From the NCBI RefSeq assembly GCF_900106045.1, contig NZ_LT629802.1, forward strand, positions 3,782,001 through 3,846,000: a DNA stretch of 64,000 nucleotides, written 5' to 3'. Below are positions 1 through 10,853 of this stretch, in pieces; the stretch's first letter is position 1, and each line of letters opens with the position of its first letter. The stretch comes from Pseudomonas mucidolens (GTDB lineage Bacteria > Pseudomonadota > Gammaproteobacteria > Pseudomonadales > Pseudomonadaceae). A program made the translations under genes and the position numbers. A model generated the notes under the pieces. That model had not been told where the DNA came from. It saw only the letters and a list, made by a program, of their open reading frames with translations, and ran no database searches.

Positions 1-155
1 CTGCGGCGCAACTTGGCGAACAGTTGCTCGAGGTAAGACAGGGAAATGCCTTGACGCTCGGAGATATCGGCCAGGGACACCGGGCCATTTTGCGCGTGCA
101 AGGCCAGATCCAGCATGGCGGTCACCGCATATCGGCCTTTTGTAGTCAGTCTCAT
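1..155 (-). CDS. iscR: Fe-S cluster regulator IscR (5' end only, runs off the window)
   Basis: Only the first 51 codons are inside the window. They read [19 protein letters not shown] and continue with a segment typical of the Rrf2 winged-helix N-terminus ([14 protein letters not shown]). IscR is a [2Fe-2S]-sensing DNA-binding protein. It represses the isc operon when clusters are plentiful and controls other Fe-S and stress genes. The cluster-binding cysteines lie downstream, outside the window. The gene is read leftwards, and its promoter region (189-246) carries two adjacent type-1 IscR-like sites, consistent with autorepression. cysE lies directly upstream on the same strand, the usual Pseudomonas order (trmJ-cysE-iscR-iscS). 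Confidence 0.95.
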   Translation of the reverse strand, partial: MRLTTKGRYAVTAMLDLALHAQNGPVSLADISERQGISLSYLEQLFAKLRR

Positions 156-188
156 GGACAAATACCAAGGTGCTTCAGAATGGGAGCA

Positions 189-217
189 ATTATGCTATTC
201 CCGAGTATTTAAGTCAA
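189..217 (-). promoter_or_regulatory. iscR sigma-70 promoter
   Basis: On the minus strand there is TTGACT (212-217), a 17-bp spacer and CATAAT (189-194), about 35 bp upstream of the iscR start codon. The -35 element lies inside the downstream IscR-like site, so IscR binding would block RNA polymerase. Confidence 0.7.
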
Positions 218-246
218 CTATAAGACCTAGTACTTTAGTCAGGAAT
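197..246 (-). promoter_or_regulatory. Two tandem type-1 IscR binding sites
   Basis: Two 25-bp blocks abut each other, at 197-221 and 222-246. Each contains a TTGACT or CTGACT half-site (minus strand) followed by an A/T centre and an ACTCGG or ACTAGG second half. This matches the known type-1 IscR pattern (ATASYYGACT followed by the partial inverse). The downstream block is the better match and overlaps the -35 hexamer. Tandem sites at iscR are known from E. coli; assignment here is by pattern only. Confidence 0.65.
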
Positions 247-340
247 ACCCGTAAAAAGGGCGCGCAAATCATAGCAGGAAGGGGCGGGGACGAACAGCAG
301 GAACAAGGACGAACGGGAGTCGCAGACTAACGGAGAGCAT

Positions 341-432
341 ATGTGGGAACGGGCTTGCTCGCGAACGCGCTGAATCAGTCGATATAGTCGGCGACTGACA
401 CTCCGAATTCGCGAGCAAGCCCGCTCCCACAT
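341..432. repeat. REP pair (inverted)
   Basis: GTGGGAACGGGCTTGCTCGC near 342 and its inverted partner GCGAGCAAGCCCGCTCCCAC near 411-430 face each other across about 45 bp. This is the dispersed Pseudomonas REP palindrome. It fills most of the gap between cysE and iscR and may form a large hairpin in the shared transcript. No gene is apparent in 247-455. Confidence 0.85.
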
Positions 433-455
433 GGGTTTGCGCTGCTCCCTGGGCC

Positions 456-1238
456 TCAACTGACCTTGGTGGTCGTCTCGTCCTTGATTTCGGCGAAATC
501 TTCTTCGCGCAGCTCTGGAAGGTCTTTAGCGCAGTAGGTGCTGCCCAGCTCTTTCAGCGCCCCGCACATTCCGTCGAGCTTGCCATCCACCGCCTGCAGG
601 TGATCGAGCAACTGGCCAATGGCGCGCGCCACCGGGTCGGGCATGTCTTCACCGACACCATAGGCATCGAAGCCGATCTTCTCGGCCATCGCCTTGCGCT
701 TGGCTTCCTGCTCGTCGCCGACTTCCGGCTTGACGATGATCCGCCCCGGGATACCCACCACGGTCGCACCCGGCGGAACAGCCTTGGTGACCACCGCATT
801 GGAGCCGATCTTGGCGCCCGCCCCGACAGTGAACGGGCCCAATACCTTGGCGCCCGCCCCCACTACCACGCCGTCCCCCAGGGTCGGGTGACGCTTGCCC
901 TTATTCCAACTGGTGCCACCCAGGGTCACGCCCTGATAGAGAGTCACGTCATCGCCGATTTCAGCCGTTTCACCAATCACAATGCCCATGCCGTGGTCGA
1001 TGAAGAAGCGACGCCCGACCTTGGCCCCCGGATGAATCTCGATCCCGGTCAGCCAGCGACCGAAGTTCGACACCAGTCGCGCCAGCCATTTCCAGCCCAT
1101 GCCCCACAAGGCTCCCGACAGACGATGAATCCAGATCGCATGCATGCCCGGGTAGCAGGTCAGCACCTCGAAGGCGTTGCGCGCCGCCGGGTCACGATGG
1201 AAAACACTCTGGATATCTTCTCGCAAACGCTCGAACAT
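456..1238 (-). CDS. cysE: Serine O-acetyltransferase
   Basis: This 260-residue protein transfers an acetyl group from acetyl-CoA to L-serine. The product, O-acetylserine, is the carbon skeleton for cysteine synthesis in the cytoplasm. After a helical N-terminal region, residues about 65-160 form a left-handed parallel beta-helix of hexapeptide repeats. The SAT signature runs from [20 protein letters not shown] (D81, H82), with H117 in KRHPTLGDG. The length is normal for the shorter Pseudomonas form. Its place between trmJ and iscR fits its role in supplying cysteine sulfur for cluster assembly. It starts 3 bp after trmJ ends, so the two are probably cotranscribed. Confidence 0.95.
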   Translation of the reverse strand: MFERLREDIQSVFHRDPAARNAFEVLTCYPGMHAIWIHRLSGALWGMGWKWLARLVSNFGRWLTGIEIHPGAKVGRRFFIDHGMGIVIGETAEIGDDVTLYQGVTLGGTSWNKGKRHPTLGDGVVVGAGAKVLGPFTVGAGAKIGSNAVVTKAVPPGATVVGIPGRIIVKPEVGDEQEAKRKAMAEKIGFDAYGVGEDMPDPVARAIGQLLDHLQAVDGKLDGMCGALKELGSTYCAKDLPELREEDFAEIKDETTTKVS

Positions 1239-1241
1239 TTT

Positions 1242-2012
1242 TTAATCCTTCCGCTTAAGAAGCTCGCCACGGGCCGCTTTCTGGGTTTCCGTGAGGATGC
1301 CACGCAATATGTTCATTTCTGCTCGACTGACTGAACTGCGCCCGTACAGTCGACGTAGGCGCGCCATCAAATGCCGTGGTTTTTCAGGATCGAGGAATTC
1401 GATGGACACCAGGGTCTGCTCCAGGTGCTCATAGAACCGCTCCAGCTCGTCCATGGTGGCCAATTCGCCACTTTTGGTCGACGCAACCTCTTCCTTTTCT
1501 ACCTTGCTCGGCTGCCCTGCGGCTGCCAGCCAGGCCATACGCACCTCATAACTCAACACCTGCACCGCAGCCCCAAGATTCAACGAACTGAACTCGGGAT
1601 CTGATGGAATATGCACGTGATAATGACATCGCTGCAGCTCCTCATTGGTCAAGCCGGAATCTTCACGACCGAACACCAGCGCGATTTCAGCACCATCGGT
1701 CGCCTCCTCGACCACTTTGGTCCCGCACTCGCGGGGATCAAGCAGCGGCCAAGGAATTCGACGGTCGCGAGCACTGGTGCCGAGCACCAGATTACAGCCG
1801 ACCAAGACCTCTTCCAAAGTGGCGACGACCTGAGCTTTTTCAAGGATGTCATTGGCGCCGGATGCACGAGCATCAGCCTCATGGTGCGGAAACAGGCGCG
1901 GTTCAACCAGCACCAGGCGCGTCAGCCCCATGTTTTTCATGGCTCGCGCCACCCCACCGATATTGCCGGGGTGACTGGTATTGACCAAGACAACACGAAT
2001 GTTCTGCAGCAA
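1242..2012 (-). CDS. trmJ: tRNA (cytidine/uridine-2'-O-)-methyltransferase TrmJ
   Basis: This 256-residue SPOUT-class methyltransferase modifies the ribose 2'-O at position 32 of several tRNAs using S-adenosylmethionine. The N-terminus (NIRVVLVNTSHPGNIGGVAR, then MKNMG) is the family signature that starts the trefoil-knot fold. LVFGREDSGLTNEEL and IPSDPEFSSLNLGAAVQVLSYE form the knotted SAM site. The C-terminal 80 residues are the usual helical extension (FYEHLEQTL, LRRLYGRS). It heads the trmJ-cysE-iscR gene string and is divergent from suhB. Confidence 0.95.
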   Translation of the reverse strand: MLQNIRVVLVNTSHPGNIGGVARAMKNMGLTRLVLVEPRLFPHHEADARASGANDILEKAQVVATLEEVLVGCNLVLGTSARDRRIPWPLLDPRECGTKVVEEATDGAEIALVFGREDSGLTNEELQRCHYHVHIPSDPEFSSLNLGAAVQVLSYEVRMAWLAAAGQPSKVEKEEVASTKSGELATMDELERFYEHLEQTLVSIEFLDPEKPRHLMARLRRLYGRSSVSRAEMNILRGILTETQKAARGELLKRKD

Positions 2013-2093
2013 GGGAGGCGCTCTCGGACACGGGAAAGGGGAGCAAATCTTACAGAACCGCCTAAGGTTATGCCATGAAAGCGAACGTCGTCC

Positions 2094-2121
2094 TTCACCT
2101 GAAGAAAGTTTCTGCTAGAAT
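2094..2121 (+). promoter_or_regulatory. suhB: Probable suhB promoter
   Basis: TTCACC (2094-2099), a 16-bp spacer and TAGAAT (2116-2121) lie about 37 bp before the suhB start in the divergent trmJ-suhB gap. The -10 is good and the -35 weak. Confidence 0.4.
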
Positions 2122-2157
2122 GCTCGGCTTTCTTTAACAACCTTAGGTGACACATCC

Positions 2158-2973
2158 ATGCAGCCCATGCTGAATATCGCGCTGCGCGCCGCCCGCAGCG
2201 CCAGTGAATTGATCTTCCGCTCCATCGAGCGCCTGGATACCATCAAGGTCGACGAAAAAGACGCCAAGGATTATGTGTCCGAGGTGGATCGCGCCGCCGA
2301 ACAGAAAATCATCGACGCCCTGCGCAAGGCCTACCCTACTCACGGCATCCTCGGTGAAGAAACCGGCTTGCACAAAGGTAGCGGCGAAGGCGAAGACTAC
2401 CTGTGGATCATCGACCCACTGGACGGCACCACCAACTTCCTGCGCGGCATCCCGCATTTTGCCGTGAGCATTGCCTGCAAATACCGCGGCCGTCTGGAAC
2501 ACGCCGTTGTACTGGATCCGGTTCGCCAGGAAGAATTCACCGCCAGCCGTGGCCGTGGCGCCCAGTTGAACGGTCGTCGCCTGCGCGTCAGCGGCCGCAC
2601 CAGCCTGGACGGCGCCCTGCTGGGCACCGGCTTCCCGTTCCGCGATGACCAGATGGACAACCTGGAAAACTACCTGGGTATGTTCCGCGCCCTGGTTGGC
2701 CAGACCGCAGGCATCCGTCGCGCTGGCGCCGCCAGCCTCGACCTGGCCTATGTCGCCGCCGGTCGTTTTGATGCGTTCTGGGAGTCAGGCCTGTCGGAAT
2801 GGGACATGGCGGCAGGCGCACTGCTGATTCAAGAAGCCGGCGGCCTGGTGAGCGACTTCACTGGCGGTCACGATTTCCTGGAAAAGGGTCACGTCGTAGC
2901 CGGCAACACCAAATGCTTCAAGGCGGTGCTGACGGCTATTCAGCCGCACCTGCCGGCTTCGCTGAAGCGCTAA
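2158..2973 (+). CDS. suhB: Inositol-1-monophosphatase family protein SuhB
   Basis: This 271-residue Mg2+-dependent phosphatase is of the IMPase fold. In enterobacteria SuhB also acts in rRNA antitermination with NusA, and in Pseudomonas it affects virulence switching. Metal-binding motifs are in place: GEETG (66-70), DPLDGTTNF (86-94) and the late WDMAAGALL-EAGG segment. The length is standard. It stands alone, divergent from trmJ, with a strong terminator 12 bp after its stop codon. Confidence 0.93.
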   Translation: MQPMLNIALRAARSASELIFRSIERLDTIKVDEKDAKDYVSEVDRAAEQKIIDALRKAYPTHGILGEETGLHKGSGEGEDYLWIIDPLDGTTNFLRGIPHFAVSIACKYRGRLEHAVVLDPVRQEEFTASRGRGAQLNGRRLRVSGRTSLDGALLGTGFPFRDDQMDNLENYLGMFRALVGQTAGIRRAGAASLDLAYVAAGRFDAFWESGLSEWDMAAGALLIQEAGGLVSDFTGGHDFLEKGHVVAGNTKCFKAVLTAIQPHLPASLKR

Positions 2974-2985
2974 GCGAGCAAGCAC

Positions 2986-3016
2986 AAAAAAAGCACCTTT
3001 CGAGGTGCTTTTTTTT
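2986..3016 (+). terminator. Rho-independent terminator after suhB
   Basis: AAGCACCTTTCGAGGTGCTT hairpin (stem AAGCACCT/AGGTGCTT) followed by a T run. An A run precedes it, so it could also work leftwards. Confidence 0.9.
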
Positions 3017-3063
3017 GCCTTGGATTTGCTTGCGCCTGAAATACCAGCCACACCACCAAGCAC

Positions 3064-3154
3064 ATGTGGGAAGAGGCTTGCTCCCGATTGCAGTAGGTCA
3101 GCGCCTAATCGACTGACTGACCCACCACTATCGGGAGCAAACCCCTTCCCACAT
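3064..3154. repeat. REP pair (inverted)
   Basis: ATGTGGGAAGAGGCTTGCTC at 3064 is mirrored by GGGAGCAAACCCCTTCCCAC ending at 3153. It is a variant REP pair in the gap between suhB and the convergent glycine-zipper gene. Confidence 0.8.
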
Positions 3155-3195
3155 TTTGAATTGCACAGCTTTTTGAATCTGCGCCAGGCCCGGAA

Positions 3196-3738
3196 TTATT
3201 GCTGGTTTTGACCCAGGATCAGACGCCCTTCCTTATCCACCGGAATCTGCCCGCCTGGATCACGTTCCATACGCACCGTGCCTTCCTTGCCATCCAGGTT
3301 ATAACGCACGTCATACCCGACAACCTTATCGCTGATGTCATTCACGGTGTTGCAGCGAGTCTGCGTGGTGGTGTAGGTATCACGGTTCTGCATACCTTCC
3401 TGCACCTTGTTACCGGCATAACCACCACCCACGGCGCCAGCCACGGTCGCGATCTTCTTGCCGCTACCACCACCGATCTGATTCCCCAGCAAGCCACCCG
3501 CCAGGGCACCGACCACAGTGCCGGCGATTTGATGCTGATCCTGCACCGGACGCTGCCGGGTCACGGTGACGTCCTTGCAGACCTCACGCGGTGTTTTGAT
3601 CTGGGTCTTGACCGGCTGCACTGCCAGTACTTGCGCATACTCAGGGCCGCTTTTTACCAGGCTGTAGGTGGCGACAGCACCCCCGGCAGTCACACCGACA
3701 GCACCCAATACCGCACCAACCAGTAACGACTTGTTCAC
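3196..3738 (-). CDS. Glycine-zipper 2TM-domain outer-membrane protein (SlyB/Rcp-like)
   Basis: The predicted product has 180 residues. The GTG start at 3738 is chosen because GGAGG sits 5 bp upstream and because the protein then begins with a short signal-like hydrophobic segment (NKSLLVGAVLGAVGVTAGGA). The middle carries two GxxxG-rich stretches (VVGALAGGLLGNQIGGGSG and TVAGAVGGGYAGNKVQEG), the glycine-zipper 2TM domain of envelope-stabilising proteins. A pair of cysteines (EVCKDV and TRCNTV) flanks it. The C-terminus resembles the part that binds cations or envelope components in related proteins. Known relatives lie in the outer membrane; the exact role is not known. It has no operon partner. 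Confidence 0.8.
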   Translation of the reverse strand: MNKSLLVGAVLGAVGVTAGGAVATYSLVKSGPEYAQVLAVQPVKTQIKTPREVCKDVTVTRQRPVQDQHQIAGTVVGALAGGLLGNQIGGGSGKKIATVAGAVGGGYAGNKVQEGMQNRDTYTTTQTRCNTVNDISDKVVGYDVRYNLDGKEGTVRMERDPGGQIPVDKEGRLILGQNQQ

Positions 3739-3799
3739 GTGAACCTCCTGACCATCACAAGCGGACCGAAACGTCCGCGCTATACCCAACCTTGGAGCA

Positions 3800-3832
3800 A
3801 AAAAAAAGGCGTGAGTTCAATTCTCACGCCCT
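3800..3832 (-). terminator. Rho-independent terminator after secF
   Basis: On the minus strand GGCGTGAG-AATTGAA-CTCACGCC is followed by nine T residues, 31 bp past the secF stop codon. It closes the tgt-yajC-secD-secF unit. Confidence 0.9.
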
Positions 3833-3862
3833 CTTTTACGACAGCCGACCAACAAACGCCCA

Positions 3863-4777
3863 TCAAGGACGGTCGTCAATCTCCTTGTCGGTCGCGACCG
3901 AAGGAATCAGGTCTTCGCTACTGAGGTCCAGCCAGATCAGCACCACGTTAGCGATGTAGATCGACGAGTAAGTACCCGCCAGCACACCGATGAACAGCGC
4001 CAGGGAGAAGCCCCACAGGTTGTCGCCACCGAAAATCATCAGTGCGCCGATCGCCAACAGCGTCGAGATCGACGTCGCCATGGTCCGCAGCAGGGTCTGG
4101 GTCGTGGAGATATTGATGTTCTCGATCAACGTCGCCTTGCGCAGCACCCGGAAGTTCTCGCGAACCCGGTCGAATACCACGATGGTGTCGTTGAGGGAAT
4201 AACCAATGATCGCCAGTACCGCCGCCAATACGGTGAGGTCGAAGGTAATCTGGAAATACGCCAGGATACCCACGGTCACGATCACGTCGTGGATCAGCGA
4301 GACGATAGCGCCCACCCCGAACTTCCACTGAAAGCGGAAAGCCAGGTAGAGCATGATACCGCCCAACGCCAGCAGCATGCCGAGGCCGCCCTGGTCTCGC
4401 AGCTCTTCACCCACTTGCGGGCCTACGAATTCAACGCGCTTGACCGACGCTCGGTTGCCGTCGTCGACTTTCTGCAAGGCTTCGGCAACCTGATGCCCCA
4501 ACTGCGGATCGTCGCCCGGCATACGCACCAGCAGATCGGTGGTCGCGCCAAAGCTTTGTACCACGGCTTCGTCGTAGCCGGCCTTGACCAGCTCGTTGCG
4601 CACCTGGGCAACGTCGGCCGGCTTCTCGTAGGTCAGCTCGATGAGCGTACCGCCGGTGAAGTCCAGACCGTAGTTCAGGCCCTTATGGAACCAGCTGAAC
4701 AACGCCAGAACAGTAAGGAGCACGGTGACGCCGAACGCAACGTTGCGAACGCCCATGAAATTGATTGTACGTAACAT
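3863..4777 (-). CDS. secF: Protein translocase subunit SecF
   Basis: SecF (304 residues) pairs with SecD in the inner membrane and uses the proton gradient to pull proteins out of the SecYEG channel on the periplasmic side. It has six membrane segments, the first at residues 12-30. A periplasmic domain begins with LDFTGGTLIEL, and the conserved transporter core reads GYSLNDTIVVFDRVREN. Length and motifs are normal. It follows secD by 9 bp and ends the operon at a strong terminator. Confidence 0.97.
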   Translation of the reverse strand: MLRTINFMGVRNVAFGVTVLLTVLALFSWFHKGLNYGLDFTGGTLIELTYEKPADVAQVRNELVKAGYDEAVVQSFGATTDLLVRMPGDDPQLGHQVAEALQKVDDGNRASVKRVEFVGPQVGEELRDQGGLGMLLALGGIMLYLAFRFQWKFGVGAIVSLIHDVIVTVGILAYFQITFDLTVLAAVLAIIGYSLNDTIVVFDRVRENFRVLRKATLIENINISTTQTLLRTMATSISTLLAIGALMIFGGDNLWGFSLALFIGVLAGTYSSIYIANVVLIWLDLSSEDLIPSVATDKEIDDRP

Positions 4778-4786
4778 GGCAGCCCC

Positions 4787-6658
4787 TTAAATCCACAACT
4801 TCTTGAAGTCACGTCCGCCAAAGATCAGGTTGACCATTGAACGGGTCACCATGATGGCCGTGAACATCGAGGTAAAGATACCCAGGGACATGGTCACCGC
4901 AAAACCTTTGACCGGGCCGGTGCCCATGGCAAAGAGAATCCCGCCGACCAGCAATGTGGTCAGGTTGGAGTCGAGAATTGCGGTAAATGCCCGGCCAAAG
5001 CCTTCGTTGATTGCGCGCTGCACGCTCATGCCCGCTGCAATCTCTTCGCGAATCCGCGAGAAGATCAGCACGTTGGCGTCCACCGCCATACCCATGGTGA
5101 GCACGATACCGGCGATACCTGGCAGGGTCAGTGTAGCCCCCAGCAGCGACATCAGGGCCAACAACAGCACCATGTTCACCGACAGCGCAACGGTCGCGAT
5201 CAGGCCAAAGAAGCGGTAGATGGCGATGATGAACAACGACACGAACAGCATGCCCCACAGGGACGCATCGATACCCTTGGTGATGTTGTCAGCACCCAGG
5301 CTCGGACCGATCGTGCGTTCTTCGGCGAAGTACATCGGCGCCGCCAGGCCACCGGCACGCAGCAGCAGTGCCAGCTCCGACGATTCACCCTGGCCATTCA
5401 GGCCGGTGATCCGGAACTGAGCCCCCAGCGGCGACTGAATGGTCGCCAGGCTGATGATCTTCTTCTCTTCCTTGAAGGTCTGTACCGGCACGTCTTTCTC
5501 GACGCCGTCGACCATTTGCTTGGTGTAGGTGGTGACCGGACGCTGCTCGATGAAGATCACCGCCATGCTGCGACCGACGTTGCTGCGCGTCGCGCGGCTC
5601 ATCAGTTCGCCACCGTGGCCATCCAGACGAATGTTCACTTCCGGCGTGCCTTGCTCGCCGAAACCAGCCTTGGCGTCAGTCACCTGATCGCCCGTGATGA
5701 TCAGGCCACGCTCGATCTGGGCAGGCGGGCGATTGCCTTCGCGGAACTCGAATGTCTCGGACGTCGCCCGGGAAGCACCCGGCTCAGCCGCGAGACGGAA
5801 CTCAAGGTTGGCCGTCTTGCCGAGGATCCGCTTGGCTTCCGCGGTGTCCTGCACGCCTGGCAACTCGACCACGATGCGATTGGCACCCTGACGCTGAACC
5901 AAAGGCTCGGCCACACCCAGCTCGTTGACGCGGTTACGTACCGTGGTCAAGTTCTGCTTGATGGAGTACTCACGGATTTCCGCCAGCTTGGCCGGGGTCA
6001 TCGCCAGACGCAGCACCGGCTGACCATTGAGGTCGGCGGGAACAATGTCGAAATCATTGAAGTTCTTGCGAACCAGCGCACGGGCTTGTTCACGGACGGC
6101 TTCGTCGGCAAAGCCCAGCTGGATGGCACCGTTGAGCTGCGGCAGGCTGCGATAACGCAGGCGCTCTTTACGCAGCAGGCTCTTCACGTCACCTTCGTAG
6201 ACCTTAAGGCGTGCGTCGAGGGCTTTGTCCATGTCCACTTCCAGCAGGAAGTGCACACCACCGGACAAGTCCAGGCCCAGCTTCATCGGATGCGCGCCAA
6301 TGCTGCGCAGCCATTGCGGAGTAGTCTGTGCCAGGTTCAGCGCGACGACATAGTCATCCCCCATCACCTTGCGCACGACATCTTTGGCCGGCAATTGGTC
6401 TTCTTGCTTGGTCAGGCGCAACAAGCCGCCTTTCGCATCAGCCGCCAAGGTTGCCGCCTTGACCTGGATTCCCGCATCGACCAGCGCTTTGCTGGTGCGG
6501 TCCAGATCAGCCTGGGTGACCTGCAGCGCAGTGCTGGCGCCAGTGATCTGGATCGCCGGGTCATCAGGATAGAGATTGGGAGCGGAATAAATAAAACCGA
6601 TCGCCAGCACCGCCAGGATCAGTACGTATTTCCACAGAGGGTATTTGTTCAGCATCAC
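4787..6658 (-). CDS. secD: Protein translocase subunit SecD
   Basis: SecD is the large partner of SecF in the holotranslocon. The 623-residue product has an N-terminal membrane anchor, a long periplasmic region including the P1 motif LGLDLSGGVHFLLEVDMD, and five further membrane helices. The conserved GMAVDANVLIFSRIREE near the C-terminus carries the proton-relay Asp. Two ATG codons are adjacent, so the start may be one codon later (MLNKYPLWKY). It lies between yajC and secF, the standard order. Confidence 0.97.
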   Translation of the reverse strand: MMLNKYPLWKYVLILAVLAIGFIYSAPNLYPDDPAIQITGASTALQVTQADLDRTSKALVDAGIQVKAATLAADAKGGLLRLTKQEDQLPAKDVVRKVMGDDYVVALNLAQTTPQWLRSIGAHPMKLGLDLSGGVHFLLEVDMDKALDARLKVYEGDVKSLLRKERLRYRSLPQLNGAIQLGFADEAVREQARALVRKNFNDFDIVPADLNGQPVLRLAMTPAKLAEIREYSIKQNLTTVRNRVNELGVAEPLVQRQGANRIVVELPGVQDTAEAKRILGKTANLEFRLAAEPGASRATSETFEFREGNRPPAQIERGLIITGDQVTDAKAGFGEQGTPEVNIRLDGHGGELMSRATRSNVGRSMAVIFIEQRPVTTYTKQMVDGVEKDVPVQTFKEEKKIISLATIQSPLGAQFRITGLNGQGESSELALLLRAGGLAAPMYFAEERTIGPSLGADNITKGIDASLWGMLFVSLFIIAIYRFFGLIATVALSVNMVLLLALMSLLGATLTLPGIAGIVLTMGMAVDANVLIFSRIREEIAAGMSVQRAINEGFGRAFTAILDSNLTTLLVGGILFAMGTGPVKGFAVTMSLGIFTSMFTAIMVTRSMVNLIFGGRDFKKLWI

Positions 6659-6717
6659 GCCGCCCGCTTATGACGCGGGGCGCCTTGCGCGCCCCGTCGA
6701 TTGGTAAAGGTTGAAAC

Positions 6718-7053
6718 TTAGATCGCTTTGAGCGTGCCTTTTGGCAGCGTGGCGGCGATGGCGCCTTTCTGGAACTTCATTTCAACGGTGTCGGAAACTT
6801 CCAGAACCACGAAAGCATCGGAAACCTTGGTGATCTTGCCAGCGATACCGCCGGTGGTGACCACTTCATCGCCTTTTTGCAGGCTGCCCAGCAGGTTCTT
6901 CTGCTCTTTGGCGCGCTTGGCCTGTGGACGCCAGATCATCAGGTAGAAGATGACCAGGAAGCCGACCAGGAAAATCCACTCGAAACCACCACCCATAGGG
7001 CCAGCGGCTGGTGCAGCGGCGTCAGCCATAGCGTTAGAGATAAAAAAGCTCAT
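6718..7053 (-). CDS. yajC: Preprotein translocase subunit YajC
   Basis: YajC is a small (111-residue) single-span inner-membrane protein that associates with SecDF. The sequence shows one membrane helix at about residues 23-43 (FEWIFLVGFLVIFYLMIWRP) followed by the family signature RPQAKRAKEQKNLLGSLQKG and DEVVTTGGIAGKI. It lies between tgt and secD. The yajC-secD gap (6659-6717) has a GC-rich hairpin GGGGCGC-CTTGC-GCGCCCC without a T run, so it may shape mRNA stability but is unlikely to terminate. Confidence 0.96.
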   Translation of the reverse strand: MSFFISNAMADAAAPAAGPMGGGFEWIFLVGFLVIFYLMIWRPQAKRAKEQKNLLGSLQKGDEVVTTGGIAGKITKVSDAFVVLEVSDTVEMKFQKGAIAATLPKGTLKAI

Positions 7054-7096
7054 TTAGCACTCCAGTTGCAAATAGTGAATCTTAGGGTCGGGAAAC

Positions 7097-9282
<2,186 letters not shown>

Positions 9283-9390
9283 GATGGGGTTCGTCTAGCA
9301 GGGCCGGGAAGTCTAGCGGAAATAGTGAAAATAGACCATGAAACGTGATTGACCAACGGTAATCTCATCTCTATACTTCGCCGCCATTGA

Positions 9391-9475
9391 GCCCTGATGG
9401 CGGAATTGGTAGACGCGGCGGATTCAAAATCCGTTTTCGAAAGGAGTGGGAGTTCGAGTCTCCCTCGGGGCACCA
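9391..9475 (+). tRNA. tRNA-Leu (anticodon CAA)
   Basis: An 85-nt class II tRNA with encoded CCA. The acceptor stem is GCCCTGA/TCGGGGC, the D-loop is AATTGGTAGACGC, and the anticodon loop TTCAAAA places CAA at 9425-9427. A long variable arm (TTTTCGAAAGGAG) precedes the T-arm GGGAG-TTCGAGT-CTCCC. The 3' part of this gene is the probable attachment site of the element at 9476-11639. Confidence 0.95.
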
Positions 9476-9529
9476 TCTTAAAGAAAGACCTTGAAATTCA
9501 AGGTCTTTTTTTTCGCCTGCAGAAAAGTG
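9455..9529 (+). repeat. Direct repeat copy 1: tRNA-Leu 3' end plus terminator (att-like)
   Basis: This 75-bp segment spans the T-loop and 3' acceptor of tRNA-Leu, the intergenic ATCTTAAA, and the terminator hairpin. It recurs at 11566-11639 with six substitutions and one missing T. The tRNA is intact on this side. Confidence 0.9.
9484..9514 (+). terminator. Terminator of tRNA-Leu
   Basis: AAAGACCTTGAA/TTCAAGGTCTTT hairpin followed by a T run, 10 bp after the tRNA CCA end. Confidence 0.9.
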
Positions 9530-9725
9530 CACGCTGGCCTGCGCTGACTGGCATGGCCGCAATCACCACCAGAAAAAGCGCCTGTATTAGATTGAAAAGA
9601 TTAACGCTAGGATGAGTCCATCAAGTAACGAGTCAGCCTCTCGAATCAATGGCAAACTCCGAACCAGCTTTCAATGAGGGCGGCACGAACTATACGAGCA
9701 GTGTCGCTTAAGGAATCAAGCAGCA

Positions 9726-10853
9726 ATGAGCACAAAGAACCCCATCAGCCGGCTCACTATCAAGGGCTTCAAGTCCATCAAGAATCTTGAGGACCTGCAC
9801 CTGGGTAGCTTGAACGTGTTGCTCGGCGCCAATGGTGCAGGCAAGAGCAGTTTCGTTTCTTACTTTCGCATGCTCAGCGAAATGATGGATTTGCGTCTGA
9901 AGAAGTGGGTAACCCAGCAAGGCTCGGCGGACCGTATCGTCAGCTTTGGAATAAAAGAAACTCAGAAAATTTTCTCCTACGTTCATTTCGGTCTCAACGG
10001 GTACGAGTTCGAGCTGGAACCGACCGTTGACGGAGACTTTGTTTTTTCCAATGAACGGCTTTTTTTCGACGGTCCCATGTACGGATCAGAATGGCTCACC
10101 CTCGGCTCAGGGCATCAAGAGACGCAGCTTAAATGGGCATTCGATTCTAAGAAATACCAAGCCCCCTATAAAAATAACGTGGTCGCGTACTGCTACGAGT
10201 CAATTTCGAGCTGGAAAGTTTTCCACTTCCATGACACCAGCGAAACCGCCAGTGTCAAACGCTTCGGCCCCGCCCATATCGACGACTACCTGCGCCCTGA
10301 CGCCTCAAATCTGGCAGCCTACCTCTACCGCTTGTCCACCGAAACGCCAGAGATTTACGAACAAATCCGCAAAACGGTCCAGCTGGCAATTCCATTCTTC
10401 GACGATTTTGTGCTCCGGCCCGTGCTTATGGACACTCAAGAAGAACTGATCAACCTACGATGGCGCCAAAAGGACAGCGACTACACCTTCTGGCCCAGCC
10501 AGCTCTCAGACGGTTCAATTCGCTTCATGTGCCTGGTGACCGCCCTGCTCCAACCCGACCCGCCATCGACAATCATCATCGATGAGCCGGAACTAGGTCT
10601 GCATCCTTACGCAATCACTCTGCTGGGCTCACTGCTACGGTCCGCTTCCACACGAATGCAGGTGGTTGTTTCAACGCAGTCTGTCCCCCTGGTAAACGAG
10701 TTCTCTATCGACGACTTGATCATTGTCGAAAGAGAAAAGGGCGCGACCATCCTCAAACGGCTCGACGAAAAGGCGTTCGAAACATGGCTGGACGACTATT
10801 CGGTAGGCGAGCTATGGGAGAAAAATATCCTTGGCGGGAGGCCGCGCAAATGA
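9726..10853 (+). CDS. AAA/ABC-type ATPase of a two-gene putative defence cassette (COG4637-like)
   Basis: The 375-residue protein opens ISRLTIKGFKSIKNLEDL and carries a Walker A motif GANGAGKS at 34-41. An ABC-like signature LSDGS is at 260-264 and Walker B IIIDEPELGLHP has D286 and E287. STQS replaces the usual switch histidine. There is no transporter domain and no long coiled coil, so it belongs with the compact SMC/RecF/OLD-like ATPases common in phage-defence loci. Its stop overlaps the start of the DUF4276 gene (ATGA, 10850-10853). It has a usable Shine-Dalgarno (AAGGAA). By eye its base composition is richer in A/T than the flanking core genes. Known analogues pairing such an ATPase with a TOPRIM-like partner are PARIS (AriA/AriB) and AbiL. 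Function here is inferred from architecture. Confidence 0.8.
   Translation: MSTKNPISRLTIKGFKSIKNLEDLHLGSLNVLLGANGAGKSSFVSYFRMLSEMMDLRLKKWVTQQGSADRIVSFGIKETQKIFSYVHFGLNGYEFELEPTVDGDFVFSNERLFFDGPMYGSEWLTLGSGHQETQLKWAFDSKKYQAPYKNNVVAYCYESISSWKVFHFHDTSETASVKRFGPAHIDDYLRPDASNLAAYLYRLSTETPEIYEQIRKTVQLAIPFFDDFVLRPVLMDTQEELINLRWRQKDSDYTFWPSQLSDGSIRFMCLVTALLQPDPPSTIIIDEPELGLHPYAITLLGSLLRSASTRMQVVVSTQSVPLVNEFSIDDLIIVEREKGATILKRLDEKAFETWLDDYSVGELWEKNILGGRPRK

Noticed and set aside
6670..6700. GC-rich hairpin between yajC and secD as a terminator
   Set aside because: There is no T run after the stem, and yajC-secD-secF are normally cotranscribed.
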